The notes under the pieces were generated by a model, which did not search any database, had not been told where the DNA came from, and saw nothing but the letters and a program-made list of their open reading frames with translations. 64,000 bases of DNA. Origin: Brasilonema angustatum HA4187-MV1 (GTDB taxonomy: Bacteria; Cyanobacteriota; Cyanobacteriia; Cyanobacteriales; Nostocaceae). Positions within the stretch are counted from its first letter, which is position 1; each line of letters starts with the position of its first letter. Both the position numbers and the translations under genes were made by a program. This document shows positions 1-9,016 of the stretch, one piece after another. The stretch lies in contig JAHHGV010000032.1 of the NCBI GenBank assembly GCA_019359695.1, positions 1 through 64,000 of the forward strand, written 5' to 3'.

Positions 1-55
1 GATTCCGAAAAGCATCAATAATTTTTTGACGTAGGTCTCGGTCGTAAGCCTTCAT
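1..55 (-). pseudogene. IS630-family transposase, N-terminal piece running off the window
   Basis: Read on the minus strand from an ATG at 55-53, the sequence gives MKAYDRDLRQKIIDAFRN. This matches the conserved opening of IS630/Tc1-mariner transposases, where a helix-turn-helix domain follows. The window edge cuts the gene after 18 codons, so it may be intact outside. It points away from the transposase C-terminus at 100-376, so the two pieces cannot be one gene. I infer two neighbouring or rearranged IS630 copies. Confidence 0.65.
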
Positions 56-99
56 AAAGATCTGATTGATATACCCTTGTCTAATTTTACCAGACTGTA

Positions 100-376
100 T
101 TGGACTCAACCGAAAACTGCTATAATCTCTCGGTTCACCATGCCGAGTGTATACGAGTTGCGATTGAGTCGGTAGGCGCAAAAGTAAAGTTTAAGCCACC
201 ATTATCCCCAGACTTATCACCAATAGAGCAATGTTTATCAAAACTGAAGCACTTTCTCCGTTCTTGTGAGGCACGTACTCCTGAATCACTCGACCAAGCT
301 ATGGCTCTTGCTGTAAATTACATCACTGAAGATGACGCCTACGAGAAGGTTCAATCACTGTGGTTTATTTATCTGA
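100..376 (+). pseudogene. IS630-family transposase, C-terminal remnant with frameshift
   Basis: The plus strand encodes the C-terminal DDE-domain segment of an IS630 transposase. It includes the SPDLSPIEQCLSKLK stretch that holds the last catalytic Glu, followed by the helical tail ending ITEDDAY. Downstream of DDAY the reading frame slips by one base near 345. In the shifted frame the family's usual ending FNHCGLFI is followed by a stop at 374-376, while the unshifted frame runs on to 423 with unrelated residues. The N-terminal two thirds are missing. The piece is therefore a decayed remnant. Confidence 0.75.
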
Positions 377-508
377 AAATCGCTGTAAGGTTACGCTTTT
401 GTAGTTTCGAGAATTGTCGTTGAGGAAGACAACAACTCTACGATAATAGACCTTTCAATTCATACCATTTTGGCGAAGGTATTGCTTTGCCAACCTAGTT
501 TTTTCTGC

Positions 509-3500
509 TCACTTATTGTTGCCTGCGTCCAGTTTATACTCAATTGCCCCTAGAGTGTTCAGAGTGGCAATCGTCGCCTCCGTTAATCCGATAACGCCAG
601 TTAGCTTCATGCCCTCGTAAGGTTTTTTGCTTCTCAGACTTCTGATGCACTCACCTGTCGAGACATCCCAAATCCTAATTGTTTCGTCTTCACTGCCACT
701 AATAAAAGTATGGTCTTTGGAACTGAAGGTAACTGATAAAACTCCTTTACTATGTTCCTGTAAAGTTTTAAGGCACTTACCATCCGAGACATCCCATAAC
801 TTCACTGTTTTATCCGTACTACCACTGCTTAGAGTTTGCCCGTCTGTGGAGAAAGCGACTGACCAAACCCAGCCAGAGTGCCCTTGTAAAGTTCTGAGGC
901 ACTTACCATCCGAAACATCCCATAACTTCACTGTGTGGTCTTGACTGCCACTACATAGGATTTGTCCGTCTGCACTAAAAGCGACTGACCAAACCCAACC
1001 CGTATGTCCTTGCAAAGTTCTAATGCACTTACCATCCGAGACATTCCATAGCTTTACTGTGTGGTCTGTACTACCACTAACTAAAGTATTACCCTCAGGA
1101 CTGAAAGCCACTGACAAAACTCCATGATTATCTTCATGTAAAGTTTTGAGGCACTTACCATCCGAGACATCCCATAGCTTCAGTGTCTGGTCATGACTAC
1201 CACTAGCTAAAGTATGACCATCAGGACTAAAAGCAATTGACCAAACCCAACTTGCATGTCCTTGTAGAATTCGGTAGCAATTACCAGTATCAACATCCCA
1301 TATCCTTATTGTCTTGTCATCACTGCCACTAGCCAAAGTATGACCGTCAGGACTGAAGGTTACAGACCTGATGACATTGTTATGTCCTATGAAAGTTCTT
1401 AAGCATTGACCAGTGTTCATATCCCATAGCTTCACCGTTTTGTTATCACTGCTACTAGCTAGCATTTGACCATCAGGACTTAAGGCAATTGACCAGATCC
1501 TATCACCATATCCTTGTAGAGTTCTTAAACATTCACCAGTAGCAACATCCCACAATCTTAACGATTGGTCATCACTGCCACTTGCTAGGATTTGACCATC
1601 AGGGTTAAAAACAACTGCTCGCACAAGATTATTATGTCCTTGCAAAGTTTTTAGACACTGACCAGTACTGACATCCCACAACTTCACTGTTTGATCCCAA
1701 CTACCACTTGCCAGCGTTTGTCCATTTGGATTGAAGGCGACTGACCAAAGCCAGCCAGAGTGCCCCTGCAAGGTCATAAGACACTGACCAGTGTCAACAT
1801 CCCACAATCTCACCGTTTGATCGCTGCTAGCACTAGCAAGTATACGCCCATCTGAACTGAGGGTAGCTGACCAGATCGCCTCATCGTGTCCCTGCAAGGT
1901 TCTAAAACATTGACCAGTGCAAACATCCCACAGCTTCAGTGTTTTGTCCACGCTGCCGCTCACTAGCATTTGGTCATCAGGACTAAATATGACTGCTCTT
2001 ACCATATTATTATGTCCTTGCAAAGTTTTGAGGCACTGACCAGTACCGACATCCCACATCTTTATAGTCTTGTCATCACCGCCACTTACCAGCGCTTGCC
2101 CATTTGAGTTGAAGGCAATTGACCAGATCCCCTTTTCATGACCCCGCAAGATTTTGAGACATTCACCAGTCGTGACGTTCCAAAGTTTGATTGTTTGATC
2201 ATCACTGCCGCTTGCAAGAATACGACTATCAGGACTGAAGGCAATGGATGTTACCCAATCAGCGTGACCTTTATAGGTGAATAATTGTTTCCAATCAGCA
2301 ACTTGGTACAAGCGAATTTCACCATTCATATCGCCTGTAGCCAAAAATTTTCCATCGGGGCTAAATGCTACTGACAGCATTGCACTGAAGGTTTCCGCAA
2401 AAACAGATTTAGCCAAATTGGCATGACAGAAATTCGTACTGTGCAAATTCACACACCGTAAGTCTGCTTGCCAAACCGTCAAATGAGAAAAATCATAGCC
2501 ACTTAGATCAATTTCCAGATGACAAAGCAGATTAACAATATTTCCAGCCGTATAACTTTGTTCTAACGGAGATTCCTCTCGCAACCTTGCTAAAATTTGA
2601 GTTAGCTGATTTTCAAGGTTTCTTTTGCTTCTCAAGACAGTGAGCAGCCCATCTATAACTGGTTGGAGAATAAGGCGAACTTGAATATCTCTAATATAAT
2701 CTTTCGCTGTCGCCTTCATCAAAGCATGACACCTGGACAAATCGATATTCTGAGTAACAATCTCTTCACAAACTTGCTCTATCAATCGATTTGTCACATA
2801 CTCCATAACGACTGGTTGTAGCGTGAAGGTTACTGCACTTTTTTCTACTAGCGATCGCCTTACCAAAGACTCCAAAGCCTCCAGTAATTTCTGTGGTGGG
2901 ATCGGTGATACTATATCTTCTCGTAACTCTGATAGCGAAACTGGCTCACGATTAATTCCCAGCCAGTACATTATGTCCTTTTCTAAATTTGACAAGCGCG
3001 AAAACTGCTGGTCTAATAGTTCGTGAATGTCACCAAAAACAACACCGTCTTGTTTGAGAAATTCAGAAATATTACCATCAAACAAATCTTGTATCGTCGT
3101 CGCCACTATCTTCAAGGCTAAGGCGTTACCCCCATAGCGCTCAACGACTGCTTGCAATTCTGATTCCTGGCCAGAGAAACCCTTAATTTCAAAGATTTTT
3201 TGCCCATGTACCGCTTCTAAACCACTTAATTGTAATGAGCGAACGGGCAGTGCTAATCCTTCGAGTGACGCCACGTCTTTCGGTTTTTCCCGAGAAGTCA
3301 GCAGCAAGCAGCTTCTGTGGGAAACTTCTCCTAAGCGTCTGATCAACTGACCATAATCCTCGTAGCCTTCTCGATACTTTCCAGCAATAACGCCACTTTG
3401 CAGAATGGTCTCAGCATTATCTAGTATAATCAGACAGCGGTGTTCTCGCAAAAAATCCATCAGTCGCGAGATTCTTTCATCTACGCTATTTGGTAGATCA

Positions 3501-4087
3501 GCTTCTAAAACCTGGGCATCACAGAAAAATTGAATCAAGTTCGTCAAAAGCTCGAAAAGGGGAGGGGCATTGTAGAGTGATCGCCAGATAACGTACTCAA
3601 ACCGCTCCTGAATTTGTTGGGATAGCTTGACAGCCAGAGAAGTTTTACCAATTCCCCCCATTCCCAACAGAACCACCACTTGACAACGATCCTTAATGAT
3701 CCATTCCTCTAGCAAAGCTAGTTCTGCTGTGCGTCCATAGAAAATTGAGACACAAATTGCTTCTCCTAAATCAATGCGCTTGAGGACTTTCAAGTCTTCC
3801 TGGTTCACTAAATCTGAGTCTGGCTTTGTATAGTCGCTTTGCTGTAGTTTTAAATTAAACGCTATAAACAAACGAACAAGCGTTTGTTTGTCAACCCCTA
3901 TTTCGCGAGTTAGCACTTTCCTAAAAGTGACAGGAGTTATTCCAGCCTGTTCACTTAATTCTTCCAGGGTACACCTACAGCCAGAATTTTCCTGAAATTC
4001 CCACTCAACTTTGGCATTTTGAAGCTTTTGCCAGCCTTGAGGAGTCAGTATAAGCCCACGCTTGCGTTTTTGCTTTTGCTGTTTCAT
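509..4087 (-). CDS. HTH / NB-ARC ATPase / 14 x WD40 repeat protein (STAND family)
   Basis: A 1192-residue signal-transduction ATPase. Residues 1-90 form a basic helix-turn-helix-like region (TLEELSEQAG then VDKQTLVRLF). The NB-ARC module follows, with Walker A GMGGIGKTS (Lys148), Walker B CLIILDNAE, a TSREKP motif and GNALALKIV, then a helical region. A short pentapeptide-like stretch (DLRCVNLHSTNF) precedes fourteen WD40 repeats of about 42 residues, enough for two seven-bladed propellers. STAND proteins of this layout are ligand-triggered switches: the propeller senses and the ATPase oligomerises. The N-terminal domain carries no recognised effector enzyme, so output is unknown. The gene is the downstream partner of a paralog at 4959-8609 with the same domain order and the same C-terminal GxxxTGVIGLT motif. 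Confidence 0.9.
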   Translation of the reverse strand: MKQQKQKRKRGLILTPQGWQKLQNAKVEWEFQENSGCRCTLEELSEQAGITPVTFRKVLTREIGVDKQTLVRLFIAFNLKLQQSDYTKPDSDLVNQEDLKVLKRIDLGEAICVSIFYGRTAELALLEEWIIKDRCQVVVLLGMGGIGKTSLAVKLSQQIQERFEYVIWRSLYNAPPLFELLTNLIQFFCDAQVLEADLPNSVDERISRLMDFLREHRCLIILDNAETILQSGVIAGKYREGYEDYGQLIRRLGEVSHRSCLLLTSREKPKDVASLEGLALPVRSLQLSGLEAVHGQKIFEIKGFSGQESELQAVVERYGGNALALKIVATTIQDLFDGNISEFLKQDGVVFGDIHELLDQQFSRLSNLEKDIMYWLGINREPVSLSELREDIVSPIPPQKLLEALESLVRRSLVEKSAVTFTLQPVVMEYVTNRLIEQVCEEIVTQNIDLSRCHALMKATAKDYIRDIQVRLILQPVIDGLLTVLRSKRNLENQLTQILARLREESPLEQSYTAGNIVNLLCHLEIDLSGYDFSHLTVWQADLRCVNLHSTNFCHANLAKSVFAETFSAMLSVAFSPDGKFLATGDMNGEIRLYQVADWKQLFTYKGHADWVTSIAFSPDSRILASGSDDQTIKLWNVTTGECLKILRGHEKGIWSIAFNSNGQALVSGGDDKTIKMWDVGTGQCLKTLQGHNNMVRAVIFSPDDQMLVSGSVDKTLKLWDVCTGQCFRTLQGHDEAIWSATLSSDGRILASASSDQTVRLWDVDTGQCLMTLQGHSGWLWSVAFNPNGQTLASGSWDQTVKLWDVSTGQCLKTLQGHNNLVRAVVFNPDGQILASGSDDQSLRLWDVATGECLRTLQGYGDRIWSIALSPDGQMLASSSDNKTVKLWDMNTGQCLRTFIGHNNVIRSVTFSPDGHTLASGSDDKTIRIWDVDTGNCYRILQGHASWVWSIAFSPDGHTLASGSHDQTLKLWDVSDGKCLKTLHEDNHGVLSVAFSPEGNTLVSGSTDHTVKLWNVSDGKCIRTLQGHTGWVWSVAFSADGQILCSGSQDHTVKLWDVSDGKCLRTLQGHSGWVWSVAFSTDGQTLSSGSTDKTVKLWDVSDGKCLKTLQEHSKGVLSVTFSSKDHTFISGSEDETIRIWDVSTGECIRSLRSKKPYEGMKLTGVIGLTEATIATLNTLGAIEYKLDAGNNK

Positions 4088-4232
4088 TATTTCTCCAATT
4101 ATGACGCCCGACTTGGGCTATCTACTCCAAAACGGGTGCCACTTTTGCTACCTCCATTGACCACTGTCTACTTGATTTTATATCTTAACTTTTTTAGTAT
4201 AGTACTTGAAAAGTCATTGAAAAGCAATAACC

Positions 4233-4385
4233 ATGCCCAGACAAAATGCTGCCAACTTGACGATTCAGTTCTCGCAGGAGGAAAAAAAAATTTTGGAGAA
4301 ATATTGTCAGAAGATGCAGCGAACCAAGAGCGATGTTATTCGAGAGATGGTTCGCTCACTTAAAGAATATTTAGATGAGAGCTAA
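4233..4385 (+). CDS. Small ribbon-helix-helix (CopG/MetJ-like) protein, 50 aa
   Basis: A 50-codon gene opening MPRQNAANLTIQFSQEE. It contains a beta-strand (NLTIQFS) followed by two amphipathic helices (EEKKILEKYCQKM, then TKSDVIREMVRSLKEYL). This is the ribbon-helix-helix pattern of CopG-type DNA-binding proteins and of many antitoxins. An AGTATAGTACTTG stretch lies upstream; I see no clear Shine-Dalgarno site. It sits between the divergent NB-ARC gene start (4087) and the ankyrin gene, and its stop is 4 bases upstream of regulatory motif F. No toxin-like partner follows directly. A role as a local repressor is possible but inferred only. Confidence 0.6.
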   Translation: MPRQNAANLTIQFSQEEKKILEKYCQKMQRTKSDVIREMVRSLKEYLDES

Positions 4386-4388
4386 AAA

Positions 4389-4423
4389 AATACAATCTTC
4401 AAAAGAAAAATTGACCCTTGCAA
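4389..4423 (+). promoter_or_regulatory. Copy F of the shared 36-bp promoter/operator motif
   Basis: First half AATACAATCTT and second half TTGACCCTTGCA, with 17 bases from CTT to ACC. The element ends 62 bases before the ankyrin gene ATG. It has the same architecture as eight other copies in the window (10974, 11452, 25701, 29446, 36882, 36951, 37033, 43939). Confidence 0.6.
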
Positions 4424-4484
4424 CCTGAAAGCAGGATTTCTTAGACTTCTGTATATCAACGCGTAAATCCTTAATTTTGCAGAT

Positions 4485-4988
4485 ATGAGTAGTCTAGTTG
4501 CCGCAGTGAAGAATAACGATCTTGAATTAGTCAAAAAATTAATTGAAAATGGTGTAGACGTTAACCAAATAGACAGCAGTGGAAATAGCCTCTTGATTGT
4601 CAGTTCTGCTAACGGTCAATCTGAAATGGTGAAGCTACTTCTTGACTCTGGTGCTGATATTCACGCGGTAGACTCAAGTATGAAAGCCACTGCACTCCAC
4701 GCTGCTGCCTATTTGAGGCATCCAGAGGTTATGGAAATTCTGATTGAGTATGGAATTAATATAGATGCTCAGGGTCCTTACAACGGATACACTGCCTTAC
4801 ACGATGCGGTTTGGCAAAATAATGTTGAAGGAGTTAGGCTCCTGGTAAATGCAGGTGCGCGCTTAGACATCAAAGGCAAGAAAGGAAATACCCCGTTAGA
4901 TCTTGCCAAAAAAAGTGGGCACAAAGAAATTGTTAGCATCCTTTCTGGAGCGATCCCTCTAGTTAGTCATAGCTCCCAAAGCTTTTAG
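4485..4988 (+). CDS. Ankyrin-repeat protein, 167 aa
   Basis: About five ankyrin repeats fill the protein. Typical elements are DLELVKKLIENGVDVNQID, LLIVSSANGQSEMVKLLLDSGADIHAVD, TALHAAAYLRHPEVMEILIEYG, TALHDAVWQNNVEGVRLLVNAGA and TPLDLAKKSGHKEIVSIL. There is no signal peptide, so it should act in the cytoplasm as a protein-binding scaffold; the partner is unknown. The last nine codons (SHSSQSF region) overlap by 30 bases the 3' end of the convergent NB-ARC gene at 4959. The natural end after the last helix may thus have been replaced by antisense sequence. Regulatory motif F lies 62 bases upstream. Its position between two NB-ARC/WD40 paralogs suggests, without proof, a link to those sensors. 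Confidence 0.85.
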   Translation: MSSLVAAVKNNDLELVKKLIENGVDVNQIDSSGNSLLIVSSANGQSEMVKLLLDSGADIHAVDSSMKATALHAAAYLRHPEVMEILIEYGINIDAQGPYNGYTALHDAVWQNNVEGVRLLVNAGARLDIKGKKGNTPLDLAKKSGHKEIVSILSGAIPLVSHSSQSF

Positions 4989-7900
4989 AGAAGCAATAGT
5001 TGCTTGTGTTAAACCTATAACACCAGTAATGTTCATTCCCTCTAGTGGTCTTTCGTTTCTGAAAGTTTTTAAACACTCACCGGTCAAAACATCCCATAAC
5101 TTAACTGTCCCATCTTCACTGCCACTAAGCAAAGTTTTACCATCCGGACAAAAAACAACTGACCTTACCCAGTGGGTATGACCCTGTAAAGTTTTAAGAC
5201 ATTCACCGGAGTTAATATCCCACAATTTTACCATTTGGTCTACGCTACCACTGGCGAGGATATTACCTTGAGGACTAAAGGCAACTGACAACACCCAACT
5301 CGTGTGTCCCGATAAAGTTTTGAGACATTCGCCTGTGCCAACATCCCAGAACTTCACTGTTTTATCTTTACTGCCACTGGCTAAAATCCTACCTTGAGGA
5401 CTGAAAGCAACTGACAATACCCAACCGCTATGTCCCAACAAGTTTTTAAGAGTTTGACCTGTGCTGACATCCCATAACCTCACGGTTTGGTCATCACAGC
5501 CACTTGCCAATATATTACCAATCTCCTGAGCCTGCGGCACGGCTGCGCCGAACGCAGACGCTATGCCTACGGCACGGCTGCGCCTATCGCTAACGGGACT
5601 GAAGGCAACGGACCATACCCCATGACTATGTTCCAGTGTTCTCAAGAGTTCACCAGTGCTGACATCCCATAACCTCACAGTTTGGTCATCACTGCCACTT
5701 GCCAGGATATTGCCTTCAGGAGCAAAGGCTACTGCTTTTACCCAACCAGTATGTCCTTGCAAAATTTTATAGCATTGGTTAGTGCTAGTATTCCATAACC
5801 TGACTTCCTGGTCGTAACTGCCGGTTGCTAGAATATTACCTTCAGGACTGAAGGCAACGGTTCGTACTCGGTTAGCGTGTCCCAGCAAAGTTTTGTTACA
5901 CTGACCAGTGCTGACATCCCAACAGCGTACAGTTTGGTCATCACTGCTGCTGACAAAGGTTTTGCCACTAGGAGCAAAGGCAACAGACATCACCCCGTTA
6001 CTATATCCTTGCAAGATTCTCAAGGTTTGACCAGTGCTAACATCCCAAAGCTTGACAGTTTGGTCATCACTTCCACTGGCAAGGATATTACCTTCAGGAC
6101 TGAAAGCAAGTGACCAGATTAAACCAGTATGTCCTTGCAAGGTCATAAGGCATTCACCAGTGGTATGATCCCAAAGCTTGACAGTTTGGTCATCACTGCC
6201 GCTAGCTAGCATTTTACCTTTAGGAGCAAAGGTGACTGACCTTACCCGGTTGCTATGTCCCTGCAAAGTTCTGAGGTATTCACCAGTGATGGCATCCCAA
6301 AGCTTGACGGTTTGGTCATCACTGGCACTAGCTAGGGTTTTGCCATCCAGACTGAAAGTCACTGAAGAGATCGAACCAGTATGTCCCTGTAAAGTTATTT
6401 TACATTCACTTGTTGTGAAATTCCATAGCTTTAAAGTTTTGTCACTACTAGCAGTGGCTAGGATCTTACCTTGAGGACTAAAAACAACTGACAATACCCG
6501 ACCAGTATGTCCCTGCAAAATTTTATGGCACTGACTGCTGCGAAGATCCCACAAACTCACCGTTTGGTCATCACTGCCACATGCTAAGATATTACCTTTA
6601 GAACTGAAGGCAACTGTTTGTACGCGCTTAGGGTGTCGAGTGAAAGTTTTCAGGCATTCACCGCTGCTTGTGTCCCACAACTTCACACTCTGATCAGCAC
6701 CAGAACTACTGATGGTATCGCCATCCGGACTGAAGGCGATCGCTCGAACCCAACTGATATGTCCTTGACAGGTTAAAAGTTCTTCACTATCAGTAAAGTC
6801 TTGCCATAAGCAAATCTTACCATTAGCGTCACTCATCGCTAAAACTTTTCCGTTGGGACTGAATGCTACCGCAGAAACTCTACTGAAGTTTTTCGTAAAA
6901 ACAGACTTGGATAAATTAGCGTTTTGGAAATTGACTTGAGGTAAATTTACACCTCTTAGGTCAGCTTGCCAAATACTCATATTAGAAAAATCATAACCCC
7001 TCAAATCAATTTTTAGCTGACTAAGCATATTGATAATATTTCCGCCTGTATATCCTCGTTCCTGTAAAAATTCTTTTTGCAGCAATGCTTTTATTTCAAC
7101 CAGTTGATGTTCAAGTCTTTTTTGGGTTTTAAAAATAGTGAGCAATTCATCTATAAGTGGTTTGAGGATAAAGCGTATTTGAGCAACTCTTACATATTCT
7201 TTGGATTGAGCCTTACTCAAAGCATGATGTCTAAGAAGCACAATTTGCTGAGTGACTATCTCTTCACATACTTGCTTTATTAATTTGCTAGTCACATACT
7301 CCATTAATACAGGTTCTATTGTGAACAATCGAGTGCTTTTCTCTACTTGTGTAGGTGTAGCCTTGTCGATGAGACTTCTGCGCACCAGAGACTCCAAAGC
7401 CTCTAGTAATCTCTGTGGTGTTCCTATTGATATAATATCTTCTCGCAATTGGAAGAGCGTCATCGGCTCACGATTAATGCAGAACCAGTACATCACCTCA
7501 CGCTCCTTATCCGACAAGCGCTCAAACTGCTGGTCTAAAAGAGTAGTAATATCGCCAAAAACTGCGATTTCTTGGTTTAAAAACTCAGAAATGTTACCAT
7601 TAAAGACATCTTGAATCGTTGTTGCAACTATCTTCAAAGCTAATGGATTGCCACAATAGCGTTCAAAGAGTGCCTTCTTTTTAGAATCTTCTCCAGATAG
7701 ACCTTTGTGGCGCAAAATTCTTTCTCCTTCCTCCTCACACAGACCTCTCAGGTGTAATGAGCGAACAGGTAGTGCTTCTCCTTCGAGTAACGCCACGTCT
7801 TTCGGTTTTTCCCGAGAAGTCAGCACTAAGCAGCTTTGATGAATTGTTTGTCCCACCCGTTTTATAAGTTGACCATAATCCTCATAGTCTTCTCGATAGC

Positions 7901-8609
7901 TTCCAGCAATAGCGCCACTTTGTAGAATGGTCTGTGCGTTATCGAGTATAATGAGACAGTGGTATTGTCGCAAATATGAAATCAGTTGCGACAATCTGCC
8001 GTCTACGCTTTTTGGTAAGTCAGCTTCACAAATCTGGGCGTCACAGAAAAATTGAATTAAGTTAGCCAAAAGCTCGAAAAGTGGAGGGGCATTGTAGAGC
8101 GATCGCCAAACAACATACTCAAATTGCTCCTGAATTTCATGGACTAACTTAGCAGCAACAGAGGTTTTACCAATACCCCCCATTCCCAACAGTGCGACAA
8201 CTCGGCATTGCTCCGTCAGGAGCCATTGCTCCAGCATAGCCAATTCTGTTGTACGTCCACAAAAATCTGACACACAAACAGCTTCGTCCCAATCAATGCG
8301 CTTGAGAGTTTTCAAGCCTTGAAGACTCGCCGAATTGGGATTGCTCTTTGAATAGTCGCTTTTCTTCAATTCTAAATCAAATGCCATAAAGAAACGAACA
8401 AGCGTTTGTTTGTCAACCCCTTCTTGGCGAGCGAGTACTTTCGCGACTGTATTCGGAGTTAATTCAGCGCGTTCACTTATTTCTTCCACGGTGTACTTCA
8501 TACCAGATTTTTCGCGAAATTCCCATTCGAGTTTTCCTTTCTGAAGTTTTTGCCAGCCTTGGAGAGTAAGTATAACGCCACGACTCCGTTTTGAATTACG
8601 CCGATTCAT
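4959..8609 (-). CDS. HTH / NB-ARC ATPase / 14 x WD40 repeat protein, paralog with in-frame repeat insertion
   Basis: This 1216-residue protein has the same layout as 509-4087. It has a basic HTH-like N-terminus (TVEEISERAELTPNTVAKVL), NB-ARC with GMGGIGKTS (Lys148), Walker B CLIILDNAQ and TSREKP, a pentapeptide-like stretch, and fourteen WD40 repeats. The ATPase halves are strikingly similar, so the pair is a tandem duplication that has since diverged in the propellers. WD40 repeat 11 carries about 24 extra residues (SPVSDRRSRAVG...AQEIGNILASG) from a GC-rich repeat inserted without breaking the frame (5521-5594). The insertion lies in a loop between strands, so the propeller may still fold. 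The start ATG fits the N-terminus of the paralog. Confidence 0.9.
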   Translation of the reverse strand: MNRRNSKRSRGVILTLQGWQKLQKGKLEWEFREKSGMKYTVEEISERAELTPNTVAKVLARQEGVDKQTLVRFFMAFDLELKKSDYSKSNPNSASLQGLKTLKRIDWDEAVCVSDFCGRTTELAMLEQWLLTEQCRVVALLGMGGIGKTSVAAKLVHEIQEQFEYVVWRSLYNAPPLFELLANLIQFFCDAQICEADLPKSVDGRLSQLISYLRQYHCLIILDNAQTILQSGAIAGSYREDYEDYGQLIKRVGQTIHQSCLVLTSREKPKDVALLEGEALPVRSLHLRGLCEEEGERILRHKGLSGEDSKKKALFERYCGNPLALKIVATTIQDVFNGNISEFLNQEIAVFGDITTLLDQQFERLSDKEREVMYWFCINREPMTLFQLREDIISIGTPQRLLEALESLVRRSLIDKATPTQVEKSTRLFTIEPVLMEYVTSKLIKQVCEEIVTQQIVLLRHHALSKAQSKEYVRVAQIRFILKPLIDELLTIFKTQKRLEHQLVEIKALLQKEFLQERGYTGGNIINMLSQLKIDLRGYDFSNMSIWQADLRGVNLPQVNFQNANLSKSVFTKNFSRVSAVAFSPNGKVLAMSDANGKICLWQDFTDSEELLTCQGHISWVRAIAFSPDGDTISSSGADQSVKLWDTSSGECLKTFTRHPKRVQTVAFSSKGNILACGSDDQTVSLWDLRSSQCHKILQGHTGRVLSVVFSPQGKILATASSDKTLKLWNFTTSECKITLQGHTGSISSVTFSLDGKTLASASDDQTVKLWDAITGEYLRTLQGHSNRVRSVTFAPKGKMLASGSDDQTVKLWDHTTGECLMTLQGHTGLIWSLAFSPEGNILASGSDDQTVKLWDVSTGQTLRILQGYSNGVMSVAFAPSGKTFVSSSDDQTVRCWDVSTGQCNKTLLGHANRVRTVAFSPEGNILATGSYDQEVRLWNTSTNQCYKILQGHTGWVKAVAFAPEGNILASGSDDQTVRLWDVSTGELLRTLEHSHGVWSVAFSPVSDRRSRAVGIASAFGAAVPQAQEIGNILASGCDDQTVRLWDVSTGQTLKNLLGHSGWVLSVAFSPQGRILASGSKDKTVKFWDVGTGECLKTLSGHTSWVLSVAFSPQGNILASGSVDQMVKLWDINSGECLKTLQGHTHWVRSVVFCPDGKTLLSGSEDGTVKLWDVLTGECLKTFRNERPLEGMNITGVIGLTQATIASLKALGAMTN
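5521..5594. repeat. GC-rich repeat inserted in frame in a WD40 repeat
   Basis: About 72 extra bases interrupt WD40 repeat 11 of the 4959-8609 gene. The insert contains a 19-base direct repeat, CCTRCGGCACGGCTGCGCC, at 5531-5549 and 5566-5584. Its GC content is far above the flanks. The other thirteen WD40 repeats lack it, which fixes its boundaries to within a few bases. Confidence 0.75.
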
Positions 8610-9016
8610 AAATTTATAAGTTTTATATTTATCTTATAAAAATTAATCAGAGAAAAAAATATTGGGTTAACAGGCGATATTGCCAGTATGTACACTCTAC
8701 AAGCACTTGGAATCAATATTTTACTTATATATATGCCGTGTTTTGATTAGTAACAGATAAAAGAAGAAACCGCGTCATCGTCGAGAATAAAGACTGATTA
8801 ACGCGGTTTCATTTTGGTTTTTTATCTGTGTTTTTTGAGAGTTATAGCAGTCGCCAGGTAGATTAGGACACGAACTAATGAGAAAACACGGTCACCAAGA
8901 GACTTTCAAGTCTGTTAAGCGTTAAGCGCTATATGATCTCAAAAACAAGGGTGCGGAGTATGGGAACCGTCAATGTCCAATAAAATTCTGTCCCAGAATA
9001 CGTTTGCAATACCTGT
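8610..9016. other. Intergenic stretch between NB-ARC gene start and SDR stop
   Basis: No gene seen. It holds the upstream region of the NB-ARC paralog (AT-rich, 8610-8750), the hairpin at 8766-8810 and about 200 bases without recognisable structure. Confidence 0.5.
8766..8810. terminator. Long-loop hairpin with flanking T/A tracts
   Basis: GAAACCGCGT (8766-8775) pairs perfectly with ACGCGGTTTC (8801-8810) across a 25-base loop. A T-rich tail follows on the plus strand, and CTTCTTTTATC follows on the minus strand. It lies beyond the SDR stop at 9017 (minus strand) and could end that operon. The large loop lowers confidence. Confidence 0.4.

Noticed and set aside
627-944. Plus-strand open frame opposite the first NB-ARC gene
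   Set aside because: Antisense by-product of WD40 repeats; no start signal and no known family.
4019-4363. 114-codon plus-strand open frame across the NB-ARC start region
   Set aside because: It runs antisense to the NB-ARC N-terminus and in a different frame through the small RHH gene, which is the better reading.
8640-8700. Possible tenth copy of the shared motif before the NB-ARC paralog
   Set aside because: GGGTTAA and AGTATGTA occur on the right strand, but the spacing is off by about two to three bases and CTT is missing.
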